A stretch of 64,000 bases of DNA from Micractinium sp. NFX-FRZ (GCA_029339195.1 JAPTJF010000182.1:49536-113535), one strand, 5' to 3'; shown: positions 34,420 through 46,998, counted from the first letter of the stretch. Notes: a model not told the origin generated them from the letters alone. Program-made: numbers and translations.

Positions 34420-37236
34420 TCAGTCGTACTGCTGTCGCAGGGCCATCTCTGCCTGCAACCAAACCGCACGGCAGAGGGGCACAGGGTAGAGGGATGTGGG
34501 AGCGCTGATTGCGCCTGACATTCCCTCCGGTGTGCACAGCTTCCTTCCAGTGCACGCATCAGTTGCACACATGCAGCCGGCCACAACACTGTGTCCGGCC
34601 CAGCGCAGATACCCGCCAGCGCCCACAGCCCTGCCCTGCCGCAGCCGCCCGCCTCAACCCACCCCCACCTCACCTCTGACTTCCAGGCCGCATGCGTGCT
34701 CTGCCCCCGCATGCGCTTGTCCTTCTCCTTGTCCTTCCGGTCCTGCCTGCAGACAGCGGGGCCACCGGGGGCAGGAGGGGTGCATGGGGCGCAGCCAACA
34801 GGGGTGAGTGAGTTGGAGCCTTCATGTGTTGCCCTTGGCAATGCCCTTTAGGCCCTGCCGGCAACCAGCCAGCGCCTGCGCAGCAATGGCAGCAGCGGTG
34901 GCGAGGCAGGAGCATCAGCAGCGTCAGCAGCGGGGGACCAGTCCCTGCCCTGCTGGGAGATACCCGATGCTCGTGGCAGTGGCAGCCGGAGCGCGGCGAC
35001 AGTGGCAACCCTGCAGCCCACCTGCCAGATCCCACCCAGTCCACTCCGCAGCCGGCGCTGCCGCCACCAGTGCACCCAGCCCCAACCTGTGGCACATTCG
35101 GCATGCTGCCTGCACTCTAATCCGACCACGGCCCTGTGCCGCCCGCGTCGCAGCCCAGCCCAACCCACCGCCCGCCCGCACCCACCGTTTGCGTGGCAGC
35201 AGGGCGCCCCCCACCCCCTTGTCCATGAATTCGTCCACCCCCATGGGCTTGCTGGCCTTGCCCTTGGGGACCGGGTGCTTGCCAGCGCCAGGTGGCGCCG
35301 CTCCCGGCGCGCCGCTGCCCGCCTCCTCCTCTCCGCCGTCCTCGCCGCCCCACTGCCCTCCCAGCATCGCGATCTGCGGAGGACAGCAGGCGGCACCAAC
35401 GCAGGCACCGGCGCAGGCGATGTCAGGACATGCTCATTAATGGGATGGGGAAGCGGGTGAGTGAGGACAGAGAGCAGGGGCACCAGGGCAGAGGGCAGGG
35501 GGCGCCGCCGTTGCTGGAGCCTAGGAGCGCCGACCTTCTTGCCACCCGTGGGCGCTGCTGGAGCCCAGGTGCCCCCGCCCGCCACGCTGGCGCTCAAGAC
35601 CGCCACCACATGCGCCTCCCTTTTGCAGCCCTCCAACCCCACCCCCGACGCGACCTGCCTGCACTGGTTTCCCCCCTCCCCCCGGAGCAGCCTCATCGCC
35701 CCCAGTCACTTGCAGCCAACCCTGTCTTCCACCCCAGCCCTCTCCCCACCCGGCGCCACCTGTGCCCCGCTGACGCTGCCGACCCTGTCATCTGTGCGGT
35801 ACCGCACCGCCGCCCCAGTGATCACGCCCTTCTCCTGCTCCTGCCTGCGGGGTGCGGCAGGACAGAGCGGCGCAGAGGAGAGCCAGGGGTGGACAGCCAA
35901 GCGGAGCACGGGTGGCTACCGGCACGGCTTCGCGGCGGCCATGATTGTACTGTCTGAGCAGCAGCCGTGAAAGGCAAGGAGGCAGGCGGGGCCAGGCAGG
36001 CCAGGCAGGCTGGCAGGCAGGCAGCGCTGGACGCATGTGCTGTGGAAGAGAGAAGCCAGGGGAGCAGGCAGGCAGGCGGGCGCACTCACATCTCGTCCTT
36101 CAGCTTAGGCGCCATCTGGCTCACATCCCACTCCCCCGCCGCCTGCCCCCGCTTGTTCAGCACCCGGTTGCCAGACTGCGGATCCGGCGGCGGCCCGCCG
36201 TCCGGCCCAACGTTGTTCACTGCTCGGTGCACTGCCATCGCCAGCGGGCGCGTGGCCTGTGCAACGGAGGGGCAGGGGGTGCGGGGCGGGGTTGGAGGGG
36301 TCAGAGGGGCAGGCGGTTGGGGGAGGGGTCAGAGCAGGGAGGGCAGGGGCAGTGCAGGGCAGTAAACCGACAGCACAGGCAGGCAGCTGCAGCGCAGGGC
36401 AGTAGCAGGGCAGGGCAGGGCGGGCAGGCAGCTGCAGCGCAGGGCAGTAGCAGGGCAGCGCAGCAGGGCAAGGGCGGACATGGCTGGGAAGGGCAGGGGC
36501 AGAGCAGCAGCTGAGCAGGCCAGGCCGCGCTCCTGTCACCTCCGGGTCCAGGAATGCCGGGGGTCCGTCCACCGAGGTGAAGGCTGCTGCTGCCGAAGGG
36601 AGCGGGCCGGCGCCCTGTGCCGCCGCCCCTGCTGCAGCGCCGCCGCCTGCCTGCCGCGGCGCCGACGCCGCCTCCTCTTCCCCAAAGTCCTTCACCCGGG
36701 CTGCCGCCTTGCGCGCTCGCCGAGTCGCGCTGTCCTCGCTGCGGGGCAGGGAGGGGGTGCGGTGGGTGAGGATGCAACGGCAAGCACGCGAAAGCACGCG
36801 CAAGGCTTGCTGGCTCTGGGACTGCAACACACGTGTGTGCTGGTCGGTGAGTGCTGTAGATCCGTGGCATTGCATCCTTGGGCTCTGTAAGGCAAGCAAG
36901 CAGCCGGGTGCCAGCGCTGGAGCAGCCCGGCGGCAGCAAACCGGCATCCCGCACCTCTCGTCCCCTGACCCCTGAAAGTAGCTGTCCTCCTCTGAGCTGC
37001 TGCTGTACTGCACCGCGGGCTCAGGGGCCGCCTGCACCCGTGGTGGGTCGTCTGCAGCAAGGGCAAGACGCGGAGAGCGAGGGCTCAGGCAGGCAGGCAG
37101 ACGGGAGCGGCGGCGGCACCGCTGGCTGGCATCTGCCTCCCTCCTTGGCGTGGCGCTCACCGCCCCACAGCGCATCGAGGTCCTCCTCTTCTTCCACAGC
37201 TGCCGCAGCGCCGCTGGGCTCCTCGTCTGCTGCCAT
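34420..37236 (-). CDS. Acidic/basic low-complexity protein with conserved-looking C-terminus, 305 aa
   Basis: Eight exons on the minus strand, 918 bases, all phases closing: 37236-37161, 37051-36955, 36738-36540, 36256-36090, 35844-35760, 35373-35186, 34746-34674, 34452-34420. The start is ATG 37236 (MAADEEPSGAAAAVEEEEDL). The N-terminal half is acidic and Ser-rich, then Ala/Gly-rich. From about residue 150 the sequence looks constrained: VHRAVNNVGPDG, GEWDVSQMAPKLKDE, GVITGAAVRYRTDD, MGVDEFMDKGVGGALLPRKR, a Lys/Arg/Asp run, and RGQSTHAAWKSEAEM near the end. This resembles a nuclear, RNA-processing type of protein, but I cannot name the family and assign no function. It starts only 229 bases from a divergent gene at 37466. 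Confidence 0.68.
36378..36458. repeat. Two-copy 45-base-period repeat in an intron
   Basis: The 36-base sequence beginning GGCAGGCAGCTGCAGCGCAG occurs at 36378-36413 and again at 36423-36458, within a G/CAGG-rich intron of the minus-strand gene. Confidence 0.75.
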
Positions 37237-37465
37237 CGTTTTTTTTGCGCCTCTTCCAACTGCCGCTGCGTTCTAGATTGCGCTCAGACGCTTGCGATCG
37301 TCTGTCAGAATGTTGATGCGATGTCGAACACCGGGGGACAGCACAGCGGCAGGCAGGGAACCGGAGGTGACGGGGCGGCCTGCGTTCTTCTTCCAGCGAT
37401 CCATTGGGCAGCTAGGCAATTCAAGCTCACGAGCTCTGCGCTACAACGATTCCCAACTGCCCGCA
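37237..37465. promoter_or_regulatory. Shared divergent promoter region
   Basis: The 229 bases between two divergent start codons must hold both 5' UTRs and core promoters. A T8 run lies just upstream of the minus-strand ATG. No defined element was recognised. Confidence 0.4.
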
Positions 37466-39258
37466 ATGGAGCCGCAGCTTGACCAGGACTGCTTGACGGC
37501 GGTGCTGGCGGCGGCCTGCACCCGACCCGGCCAGCTGCTAGAACTCAAGGAGCTGTGCAGAATGGCATGCGTCAACAGGGAATGGCGGCAAGCAGCCGAA
37601 ACGGTGGGGTAGGGTTGTTTAGGACCGGGGCGGGGCCAGCGCCAGCGCCGTAGTGCCACCACGTTGTCTTGGATCCTCCCCCCTCACCCGTCTAAAAGAG
37701 CGTCGCCCCTGCAGGTAATGGCCACACAAGTGACCACCATCCGGACAGCCAGCTTTGGGCCTTACGCAAACACGATTGCCGCACGCGGCCCCGCGCTGTG
37801 CCTGCCCACCGGGCACCTCGATGTGTGCGCCACTCTGTGCCGATGCACCGTGCTGCAGCGGCTCAGCCTGGCTGGGCTGCATACGGTGGCTTCAGACCAC
37901 CTGCTGGCTGTTGTGTCCGGCAGCTGTCGGGAGCTGTGGGACGTGGAGCTCGACTTCTGCAGCGGCATCAGCGATGCCGGGCTGGCGGTGAGTTGATGCC
38001 ATGCAGAGAACGCTGCTCCAGCCCGCCGCTGCCCTCGGCCGCTGTTTGGGATGCAGCAGGCTGGTGCATGCCTCGCCCTCCCTGCTAACACTTGCTCCCC
38101 TCTCCCTGCCTGTGCAAGCACGCATGCAGGTGCTGGCCCGAGGCGCCCCGCGGCTGCGCCGCCTGGCCCTGCGTAACTGCCAGGGGCTGCACACAGCGGC
38201 GCCGCTGGGGGCGCTGTGCCACCTGGAAGAGCTCGACCTGACGTGGTGCAAGCACGTGGATGCAGCGGCGGCGGTGAGAGGGAGGGAGGGTGAGCTGGAC
38301 GCGCTTGCCAGCGGGCACGGCAGCGGGCGCATGTGGCGGGCCAGCGGAACAGAAAAAACAGGCTGTGAGCAAGTTTGGCCTGCCTGCCCGCCTGCCTGGC
38401 TGCCCGCCTCACTGCCGCCCAAGCTTGCCCTTCCACCTTGCCTACTCAGCTGGCCGGCAGCGCAGGCACCCTGCGCCGGCTCTGCTTGCACGGCTGCGAG
38501 CGTGTGGGGGACGAGGTGTGCGGGCGGCTGCCTTTGGTGGAGGAGCTGGTGCTGGCATTCACTGCTGTCACAGGTTGGTTGCATATTTCTGAATAATAAA
38601 AGGACAGGAGGGGGGTGCGAGCCGCTGCCTTTGGGAACGGGCACGCCAGATGCCATGGCAGAGCAGTGCTGCAGGGGTAGGCAGCCTGCTGAGTTGGCGG
38701 GGGGAGGTCGCGGCTGGCCTTCACCGGAGTGGCAGTAAGAGTGTAATGCGTATCTGGTGAGCCTCTCTATCCATAGTACGAGCCTGTTTGCTGCTCCTGG
38801 TAGCCTGCACCAGGTTCTTGATTCTATTCTGTTTCAAACAGCTTGGCAGGAAACCAAGTGCAGTATTAGACCACATGTCCCCCAGCCGCCTCGACCCCTC
38901 CGTGCCACACCCTGCAGATGTCGGGCTAGCGGCGCTGGCGGCTGCCTCCCCCCGCCTGCGCATCCTGGTGCTGGGCGCCCGCAGCTTCAACCTGTGGCAG
39001 GTGACAGCATGGCACGACTTTGGGCATCGTCAAGGCGTGCTCTAGCAAGACGAGCTAGGCAGCAGTACTGGCAGCAGCTTGGCAGCAGCGTGGTTCAGTT
39101 TGGGTGGATGCAGATGCAGGCATGCTTGACATTGTTGGCCCCGATCTGACCCCTCGTGAATTCACGATGTGCCGCAGACGGGGCGCTGGACTGATGGCGG
39201 GCTGGCGGCGTTCAAGGCGGCTGCGCCCCAGGCCAAAGTGATCCTGGTGGCCTGCTGA
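37466..39258 (+). CDS. F-box-like / leucine-rich repeat protein, 280 aa
   Basis: Six exons in phase, 843 bases: 37466-37603, 37715-37987, 38130-38273, 38450-38573, 38918-39000, 39178-39258. The first 45 residues read like an F-box (LELKELCRMACVNREWRQAA), a motif that binds SKP1 in SCF ubiquitin ligases. Cys-containing LRRs of the AMN1/FBXL type follow, one per exon: LQRLSLAGLHTVASDHLLAV, LWDVELDFCSGISDAGLA, LRRLALRNCQGLH, LEELDLTWCKHV, LRRLCLHGCERVGDEV, LRILVLGARSF. It is probably a substrate adaptor, with targets unknown. The intron 38574-38917 contains TGTAATGC near 38741. The protein is short for an FBXL, but nothing appears broken. Confidence 0.75.
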
Positions 39259-39476
39259 CCTGGCTGGGCTGGCTGACCTGGCTGGGAGCTAGGGTTGCTC
39301 AAGCAGGCGCAGACCTGGGCTGGGCAGGGACCCACACCCCTCTGCTGTGTGTAGCCCTCTGCAGTCCACTGCTTTGCTGTAGAAAGGCTGTTGAAAGTCC
39401 AGCCAGTTCTTCAGAAAACAAACAAAACAGGAAATAATCTGGTGGTTAAGACAGGTGGCAAAGTCGGCTCACTCGC

Positions 39477-41003
39477 TCACTGCGCCGCTGCCGCCGCAGT
39501 CGCCGGCCCTCCCTCCAGCGCCGCCAGCAGCTGCTGCGCTTTATAAACGCCGTCCTCCGTCTCTAGGCTGCGCTCCGTGGCCGCCAAGTAGCGCTGCAGC
39601 ACCGCTTTGCCGCCCGCCTCCTCCAGCGCCGCCAGCCCGGCCTCGCACCCCGCCAGCGCCTCCAACGTTGTGAGGGCGTAGTCTGCCACGCCTGCACCCC
39701 AAAAGGGCAGGCAGGCGCCAAGTGTGAGGACAGGGTCAGGCCTGGGCATATCAAACGTGGGTGGGTGGGCTGTCGCTTGGGTGAGGTGAGCATCCCTGCT
39801 GCTGGCTCTCCACTGCCTGCGCCGCAGTCACGCTGCGGTGGCAGGCAGCAGTGGCAGGCACCACGGCCACCACCCCCGAGCGAGCACCTCCCGCCTGACG
39901 CGCCTCCTCGCCGCCACCCCGGTTCCAGCACACGCTGTGCATGCCACCCCATCTTCGTTACACACCTCTCACCCGGCACCAACCCCGCCCCGCCCTCTCC
40001 CACCTGCATCCACCTCTGGCCGCTGCAGCAGGCGCAGCAGCCTGCCCGCCGCGTTCAGCTCCACCGCGCGCTGCCGCGCCGCATCCAGCCGCATCAGCAG
40101 CTGCAGCCGGCTGCACCCCGCCTTCACCATGAATGGCTGCTCAGCTTCCAGCAGTGCCAGGCAGTTGGCCACAGAGGCGGCCGCCACGTGGGGGGCCACC
40201 TGCAGGGGGAAGAAGAGGAGAGGCGAGGGAGCTTGGGGGAGACGAGACGGGTGTGGGGGGGTGAACAAAGCCTGCTTGCCGTTCCGCTGCAGGCCAGCCA
40301 CGACAGGGGCATGCACAGCCCAGCCACCAGCTGTGGCTCCAACAAAGACGAGTTGAAGGAGCAGATGTAGGCTGAACAGCCAAAATAGCAGCCCCCACAG
40401 GTGTAGCTGTGTGAGCGCTCACGTTGAGGCCGGCGGAGCAGATCATGAAGAGGGCAAAGAAGCGGAGGACTTTGGGGCGCAGCGTGTCCTCCACAGCCGC
40501 CTTGACTGCCGCCTCTGAAGGTCGGAGGATCAAAGAGCAGAAGGATGCCACAAGAAGGGAATTCGGATCTGACATTGTGAAGTGAGGAGGGGGCCCCAGG
40601 CAGGCGGCGGCAGCAGGCAGCGGCGGCGGCAGGCAGCGGCGGCAGCAAGCGGCAGGTAGGGGGCGCTCTTCTGCGCGCGTAACTCACCTTCTGATGCGCT
40701 GCTGAGCAGCCTGGGCCAGGCCCGAACCGAGGAGCCCCCTGCAAGCCGGCCCTGCCGAATGGCCGCCCATGTCAAGGCGCCGCCGCTGGGGCTTGTCACT
40801 TCAATCTGCTGTGCCAAGCTCTTGCACAGATTGCTCAGTTGACGGGCCAGGCAGTTGCCGGCCAAGGGTTCTTTGCCGGCCAACAGCCTGGCCAGAGCCA
40901 TCGCGGCCCTCCCGCTGCTCTGCATGCTGATCAGAAGTGTCGAGGCGCAATGCAATAGCAAAACGAGAGAAGGGTCGCTCTGAGACGCTTTGGACAGGAT
41001 GTA
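39477..41003 (-). CDS. Alpha-helical (armadillo-like) repeat protein, 5' end unresolved
   Basis: Four minus-strand exons close in phase: 41003-40688, 40514-40423, 40199-40004, 39691-39477 (TGA), giving 272 residues. The sequence is helical and repetitive: DPSLVLLLHCASTLLISM, LRFFALFMICSAGLN, AAASVANCLALLEAEQPFM, RLLRLLQRPEVDAG, ALTTLEALAGCEAGLAALEE. This pattern suggests an ARM/HEAT-type scaffold; the precise family is not recognised. The first exon is missing. A candidate is ATG 41234 (MVGASSWLGRLW) with a GTGAGG donor, which would overlap the start codon of the divergent ankyrin gene. Short exons beginning MRK or MPR nearer 41130-41090 are alternatives. Confidence 0.6.
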
Positions 41004-41232
41004 CTGCAGCACCCTAGCAATACACGCGGCTTAGCGAGCCCTGCGAGGGCTCTCCAGCATGCCAGGCCTTCAATTGTGCACTCTGGGCATACACCGTCTT
41101 TCATCCGCCCTAGCGGCACGCCAACCTTGCGCATACCTACAGGCACCCCTCACCCAGCTCTGGGCACCTCCACCCCACTCCTCAAAGCCCCTCTTCGTCC
41201 AAAGCCGTCCGAGCCAGCTGCTGGCGCCAACC
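41004..41232. promoter_or_regulatory. Divergent 5' region between helical-repeat and ankyrin genes
   Basis: About 230 bases that must contain the start of the minus-strand gene and the promoter of the plus-strand ankyrin gene. The CCATGG palindrome at 41231-41236 gives an ATG on both strands. Confidence 0.35.
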
Positions 41233-44200
41233 ATGGCCGAGCCGGCCGCGCCGAGCGGCCGTGGGGGCGGCGGCCGCCGTGTCCCCGCCCCCGCAGCCGC
41301 CGCAGCCGTGGCCACCCCGCCGCTGGCCCAGGAGACCGGCCAGCAGGAGGCAGCGGTGCGTGCCTTCTTCTCTTCCCGCCCCCTGCCAGAGCTCCTCTGC
41401 ATGCTGCGCCTGCGGGATGAGGACGGGCACTCGGCGATACACCGCGCCGCCGCCGCAGGCGACATACCCCAGGTGTGTGTCTTGGTTGGGCCGCCGCTAC
41501 GGTTTTGGGAGTGCTGGGGTCGCGAGTGGCGGTGCCAGATTGGGCGCCCTGCTTGCTCACCTCGTCCCTGTGCGTAGTTGGGATGTGCCAGCATGCCTGC
41601 ACCGTTGCATGGTTGTAGCTGCCTCAGCCTGTCAGTCCTAACTCCACCTCCCCACCCTCATGTTTCCCCCTGCAGATGACCAGCCTGCTGGCGGCTGACG
41701 CCACGCTGGCACAGGAGCACGACGTGGCGGGCCGCACGCCCCTGGCCGTGGCCGCCGCGCACCTGCAGCCGGCGGCGGTGGAGCTGCTGTGCTGCTGCCG
41801 TGGGGGGCACCCCATGCAAGCAGCAGAAGCCCAGCAGGCACTGGCTGTCATTCTTTCCAAACTGCCGCCAGAGGGAGGCGCCGATCCTGCCGGCTTTGAG
41901 CCCACGCTGAGTGTGCTGCTGGGTGCGGGTGCCAAGCTGGCAGATGCCACGGTGCACATCAGCGGCACGGGCCTGCTGGGCCTGCTGCATGCCAGCCTCC
42001 ATGGACGGCAGTACGGCGCAGCCGCAGCGCTGCTTCGTGCCGGTGCTGCGGCCCACCGCCCGGGCTGCACCGCCCCGCAGCCGATGCATGCGCTGGCCCA
42101 TGGGATTGCGCAGCCGTACCGCGCCGCCCCCGTGCCCCCCGCCGAGGTGGTGGCAGTGGCGCAGAGCCTGGTGGGGGCCGGGGCAGAGCTTGACGCTGTG
42201 CCTACAAGTGACGGGGGCTACTTCTACTTGTCGGGTGGGTGGGCCAAAGCCGGGGCGGGGCAGGGTGGTGGAACAGGCGTGGCAATAAATGAGGGGCAAG
42301 CAGCAGCTAACGCACCATGGCCAGCGCCTGTGGAATAAACTCAGGTGGGTCAGAGGTTGGCAGAGGAACGGATGTGTACTCTGGAACAGGGGTGGTAGGA
42401 GGTGAGGGGCCAGCGCCAGCGCCAGCCAGCGCCTGCGGAGCGGATCACAAGGCGTGGCGGCGCAGGGCTCAACAGAGCGCCAGCATGCGTAGCGCATGTT
42501 GTGGGCCACATGCCTGATGGGCATGCCTCATGGGCAGCCAGCCACTGGCAGCAGAGCGTGGCCTGGCCACCCGTGTGCCATGTGCCGTGTGCTGATAAAA
42601 CCGGGAACTGACAGGCAGGCCAGGCTGGCTGCTCGTCTCCTAGCCCCTCACTTACGCCTCCCCCTGTTCTCCCCTGCCATCCCACCAGGGATCAAGCACT
42701 CCACCGCCCTGGGCTTCCTGTGCGGCGCCCTCCCCGACACCGCCCCCTGCCACCAGCAGGCCGTGCTGAGCCTGGCCGACTTCCTGCTGGATGCGGGGGC
42801 CAGCCCACGGCTGACGGATGCACAGGTGAGGCGGGGGTGGTCATGGGGAGGCAGGTGCCGGATGACAAGGCGGGTGCAAAGGGGCGGATGGCAAGGCTGA
42901 TGACAAGGCATGTCCAACGGTGCGGAGGTCAGTGCACACCTCGGTCCCTTGCTGCCGCTTCCTTGTGCCACTCCACACTTCTGTGCCGCACCTACCTGAC
43001 ATTGCCCTGCCTCCCTGCCCATGCTCCTCATCACACAACATGCAACCCCTCCCCAGGGCAACACCCCGCTGCACTCCCTGGTGGGCGCGCTGCACGAGGG
43101 CCTGGCTGCGGCGCCGCCGTTTGTGCCGCTCCTGCACCGCCTGCTCACCGCCGGCGCCGACATCGAGGCAACCAACAGCACGGGCCTCACGCCCCTGGGC
43201 CTGCTTCTGCGGGTGGGGCAGGGCAGGGAGGGGCAGGAGGGGCGTTGGTAGCATGGATGCAGTTGGAACGGGCGCGTGGCCGCTTGGCAGGGGCAACATG
43301 GCGGTACAGGGCGAGATCTCCGTGCATGCCAGCGCCCCCAGCAAAGCATCAGTTCCCATTAAGCTACCTGGAGCCGCTGCTCTCCCCGCACCCTGCTTTC
43401 CTCCTTTCCCACAACCGCCAGCCAGTTCATCACTGTCTGCCAGCTGCCACCTCCCCGCCTGCGCATCCCCACCCACTCTCACTCCCTCATCATCCTGCCC
43501 AGGGCTGCCACTCCCACTGCATCCGGCCCTCCACCCTGGAGGCCACGAAAGCGCTGCTGGGTGCGGGCGCCAGCGTGGCGGGCGCCGGCGGCGGGCAGGC
43601 CTGGTACCCTGTGGTGGTGGCCGCGCTGCTGGCGGGGTGGGACACGGAAGGTGGGCAGGGTGTGGAAGGTGGAGTGGGGGCGTCACTTGTTTGCTTCTTT
43701 GTCCAGCAGGGATTGCTGCACAGACCAGCGCTTAGCGTTCCCTCTAGGTCAATGTCTGCTCCCAGCCTACTCACTACAACCACAAAGCGGGACAGCTTGC
43801 CTCGGGTTGCCGCAGCTCCCGACTGGCCCACACTACTTTGCGAGGACACACTGCGCTTGCTGTCATCCGTGCCCCAGCAGGCAAACACCTCCCCACTGGC
43901 AAGCTGCTGCTGCATGTGACACCTCCTACTCCATGTGCCCTTTCATTCCTCGCTCACCCTCTGCAGACAAGCGCCAGCTGACGCGGGAGATGCTGGAGGC
44001 GCTGCTGGAGCACCCCGGCGCCGATGTGTGCGACACCTCCCACCTGGGCATGCCCCCGCTGGGGCTCCTGCTGGAGACTGCGCTCAGCCGGATGCTGAGG
44101 GAGGTGAGGAAGGCAGGCTGCATTTGTGACCAACTCATGGGTTTGGTGGTGGTGGGGGGGGGGGGGGGGGGTTTCAGGGATATGGGATGGAAGGAGGGCG

Positions 44201-46726
44201 GGTAGGATGCGGCGCTGAGCACGTTGCTGTGGAAGGGCAGGTGCGGGCAGTTGTGTGTGGTTTGTATGCACTACTGCAGCGGGGGTCATCCGGGAAGAGG
44301 GCCCTGGAGTAAAGGTTTAGAGACAGCTTTTGGTGGAGATGGGTATGAATGGCCTAGGGTGAGAGTTGCCGTTGATGAATGCCGGGGGTTGGGTGGGACC
44401 TTTGGGGGTCCTGCTCTGCATCTTCCCCTTGCACTAAGCCTGGTCTGGTCTGCAGAGCTGCGCCGGCTTAGAGATGCAGAGCACGGTACCCCGCCCCTTG
44501 CCCGCCCCAAAGACCCTGCCTGTGCTGAGACGCGTGCCTCCCTGCCTGTTTTGTGGCGCAGAGTTACGATTGCATGCACGTGGCGCCCAGGGTGGTTTGG
44601 CAGGTGGGCGGTGCCACCTGGTTGGCTGCGCACGAGCCTGCTTTTCGCAACACTGCTGTGCCTCCTGCTCTCCCTGCTGCGTGTGCTATGCGAGGGCTAC
44701 ACCTTGTGGGGACCAATTGCACGCGCTGCTCCTGCCGCTCTGGGGCTCGCTCGTCGGTCTCAGATTGCATGATTTTCACAGCCCTGCCCGCTCTCTGCTT
44801 CATCATGCACCCCGCCCCGCCTCATGCAGCTGCACCCTGCGCTGCACGAGCGGCTGGCAGAGCTCGTGGCTATGCTGCTGCATGCGGGCGCCGACCCCAA
44901 CACGCTAGCCCTGCCTCATGCCATCGAGTCTGCTGCCGTGTTAGAGGCAGCCGCGGCAGCTGATGAGAGTGATGATGAAGACCTGCTGTCTGATCCCGAG
45001 GAGGAGGAGTGGGAGCAGGAGGAAGGGGGCGGGGCGGCAGCGGAGGAGCTGCAGCGCCGGCGGCGCGCCTGGTGCCTGCGCCGTCTGGTCAACCGGCTGG
45101 GGGTCCGCAGGGTGTGCCAGGCGCCGCTCAGGTGGGGGCCGCTGCACCTTGATGGGCTTGGGGGGGCAGCAAGTTCTGAGCAAGCGAGTACGGTGTAGGT
45201 TGCAGACACAGCACTGTGTCAGCATGCTGAGCGAGACGCCCAGGCAGATGAAGCAAGGGCAACTCTGATTGGCATTCCCTTACTAACTGTGCCTGTCATA
45301 GCTCCAGCAGTGTGTCTAACCCTGAATCCTTCCCGACCCGGTTGGGCCCCCCTGTGCAGGCAGTCTGTGAAGCTCCATGACGTGCAGCTGACCCGCACGC
45401 TGCTGGCGGCAGGGGCGGCGCCCGAGGGCGGGCCGGGGTGCTCGCTTCTGGAGCTGGTGGCTTGTGAGTGCTCCCTCCTCTCCTGGATGGCACACTTTCA
45501 GCAGGTGGGTGCTGCTCTGGGCAGGATGGGGTGAGGCGGGGACTTGCAGGAAGCTTATCGGCACAGCCATCGGCTGTTCGAGGTTGGCGCTGGTCGAAAG
45601 CAGGCCGCTGCACTATTGCTGCCCGGAGACAGGCAGCTTGACTGGCAGGGCAGGGGGGTGTTGCTGTTGCATGGCACACTTCGCCCAGGTGGGAGGGCTG
45701 GGACAGGCGTGCTGGGTTGAGGTGGTCCTAAAAGGGGCACGCAGGGCAGGGGCAGGCTTCTCTGATGGATGGTCCACTGTAAGCAGGCAGGGCAGAAGCT
45801 GGCAGCAGCATGCGGGCAGATGGTTGAGGAGACTGAGAGGTCAGGTGGCACACATCCAGGCGCGCACGGCCCCCTCGGGGCGCACGGCCCCCTCGGGCCT
45901 GCATGCACAGCGACCACCCCAACCTGCCCCCGCATGCCACCCTCCTCCCTGGTCCCACCCCTCGGTCGTGCGCCACATGCCTGCTCACCCCTCTGGCTGC
46001 ACTGCAGGAGCAGCGGCGCGGCATGCTGTGCTGGGCGGTGGACGTGGCGGAGGCACTCCTGGGCGCAGGCTGCCAGCCTTACAGAACCGAGGTGGAGGCA
46101 TGCGCCCGCTGGAGCTGGCCCTGGGTCAGGTGGGGGTGCTGTGCAAGGGCAGGGCCGTATTGCCATGCATGGCAACCGCCCCGCCCGCTGGGTCCACCTG
46201 CTGATGCCTAGTGCGTGCAGGCAGTTGCGTAGGGGGGAATGACCTGCATGGGCTGGGGCTCAAGAGGCATGAGCGTCTGGGCACCAGCTGGGCACCAGAA
46301 TATGGGAGCATTCTCTGAGAGGCCATGCCTGCCTGCCGTGCCCTGCCTAACAACCAACCGCTACGACCCTTCCCTTTCTCCTCCCAATGCAGGCTGGTGG
46401 AGGATGCTGTGGCCGGGGTGGGGTGGTCCCCTGAGGCACATTCCGCCTACCCACCCCCCTTTGCCGCCGCCGCCCGCACGCTGCTGCTGATCAACAGCGC
46501 CCGTGGATTTGGGGGCGGCGCCAGCAGGCAGCGCCGCTCGCCACGCCGCGTCAAGCGGCACGCTGCCGGTGCCACGTCTGCCAGCACTGCAATGGTCAGC
46601 ACGCAGGCCGCTGGCGGTGACACACCCAGGGTGTATCTGCCAGCGGAGGTGGTGCAGCGAATTCTGGTCCTGGCTGCACGGCCACGAGCCACCTGGCTGT
46701 TGATGGTGCCAGCTGAGGAGTTTTAG
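41233..46726 (+). CDS. Ankyrin-repeat protein with F-box-like C-terminus, 773 aa
   Basis: Eleven exons, 2322 bases: 41233-41472, 41676-42234, 42689-42825, 43057-43212, 43503-43650, 43967-44103, 44562-44603, 44830-45131, 45360-45504, 46008-46129, 46393-46726. Ankyrin signatures recur: DGHSAIHRAAAAGDIPQ, GRTPLAVAAAHLQPAAVELL, LLDAGASPRLTDA, GNTPLHSLVGALHE, LLTAGADIEATNSTGLTPLG, LLHAGADPNT. Ankyrin repeats mediate protein binding. An acidic stretch (ADESDDEDLLSDPEEEEW) sits at about residues 510-540 and an Arg-rich block follows. The end reads VYLPAEVVQRILVLAARP, similar to the start of an F-box, so a ubiquitin-ligase link is possible but unproven. The tenth exon is weakest: its other frame also reads like an ankyrin helix (MRPLELALGQ). 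Confidence 0.75.
44154..44171 (+). repeat. G18 homopolymer
   Basis: Eighteen consecutive G in an intron of the ankyrin gene. It could form a quadruplex; its length is unreliable in most assemblies. Confidence 0.85.
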
Positions 46727-46822
46727 CCTGGGCAGTGTGTGCCTCAACGCCTTGACTCGAGTGGCGCAGACCAGCCACAGCCTGGCCCTGCCAGCTCATC
46801 CGGCTTCAGCTGCTTAGTGCCC

Positions 46823-46827
46823 TGTAA
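46823..46827 (+). terminator. Candidate poly(A) signal TGTAA
   Basis: TGTAATGG 97 bases after the ankyrin gene stop, in the 272-base gap between converging genes. Confidence 0.45.
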
Positions 46828-46998
46828 TGGTTGTTGTTGACTGACATTTTCCTGTAGTCCCTACAGTATACCCCTGAGTGATCAACATTGGCACGTGCAA
46901 GCAACCAAAACAAAGCAGTCCAGCCTAAATGAAAGGGTGACTCGTGTCACAATTGCACTGTGCACATTCATGGTCTGCCTGCACCTACTAAAGGCGCC

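Noticed and set aside
46083..46129. Possible frameshift in the ankyrin gene, where another frame reads MRPLELALGQ
   Set aside because: The annotated frame closes in phase with the next exon (VEDAVAGVGW), so no frameshift is needed. The alternative is kept only as a caution.
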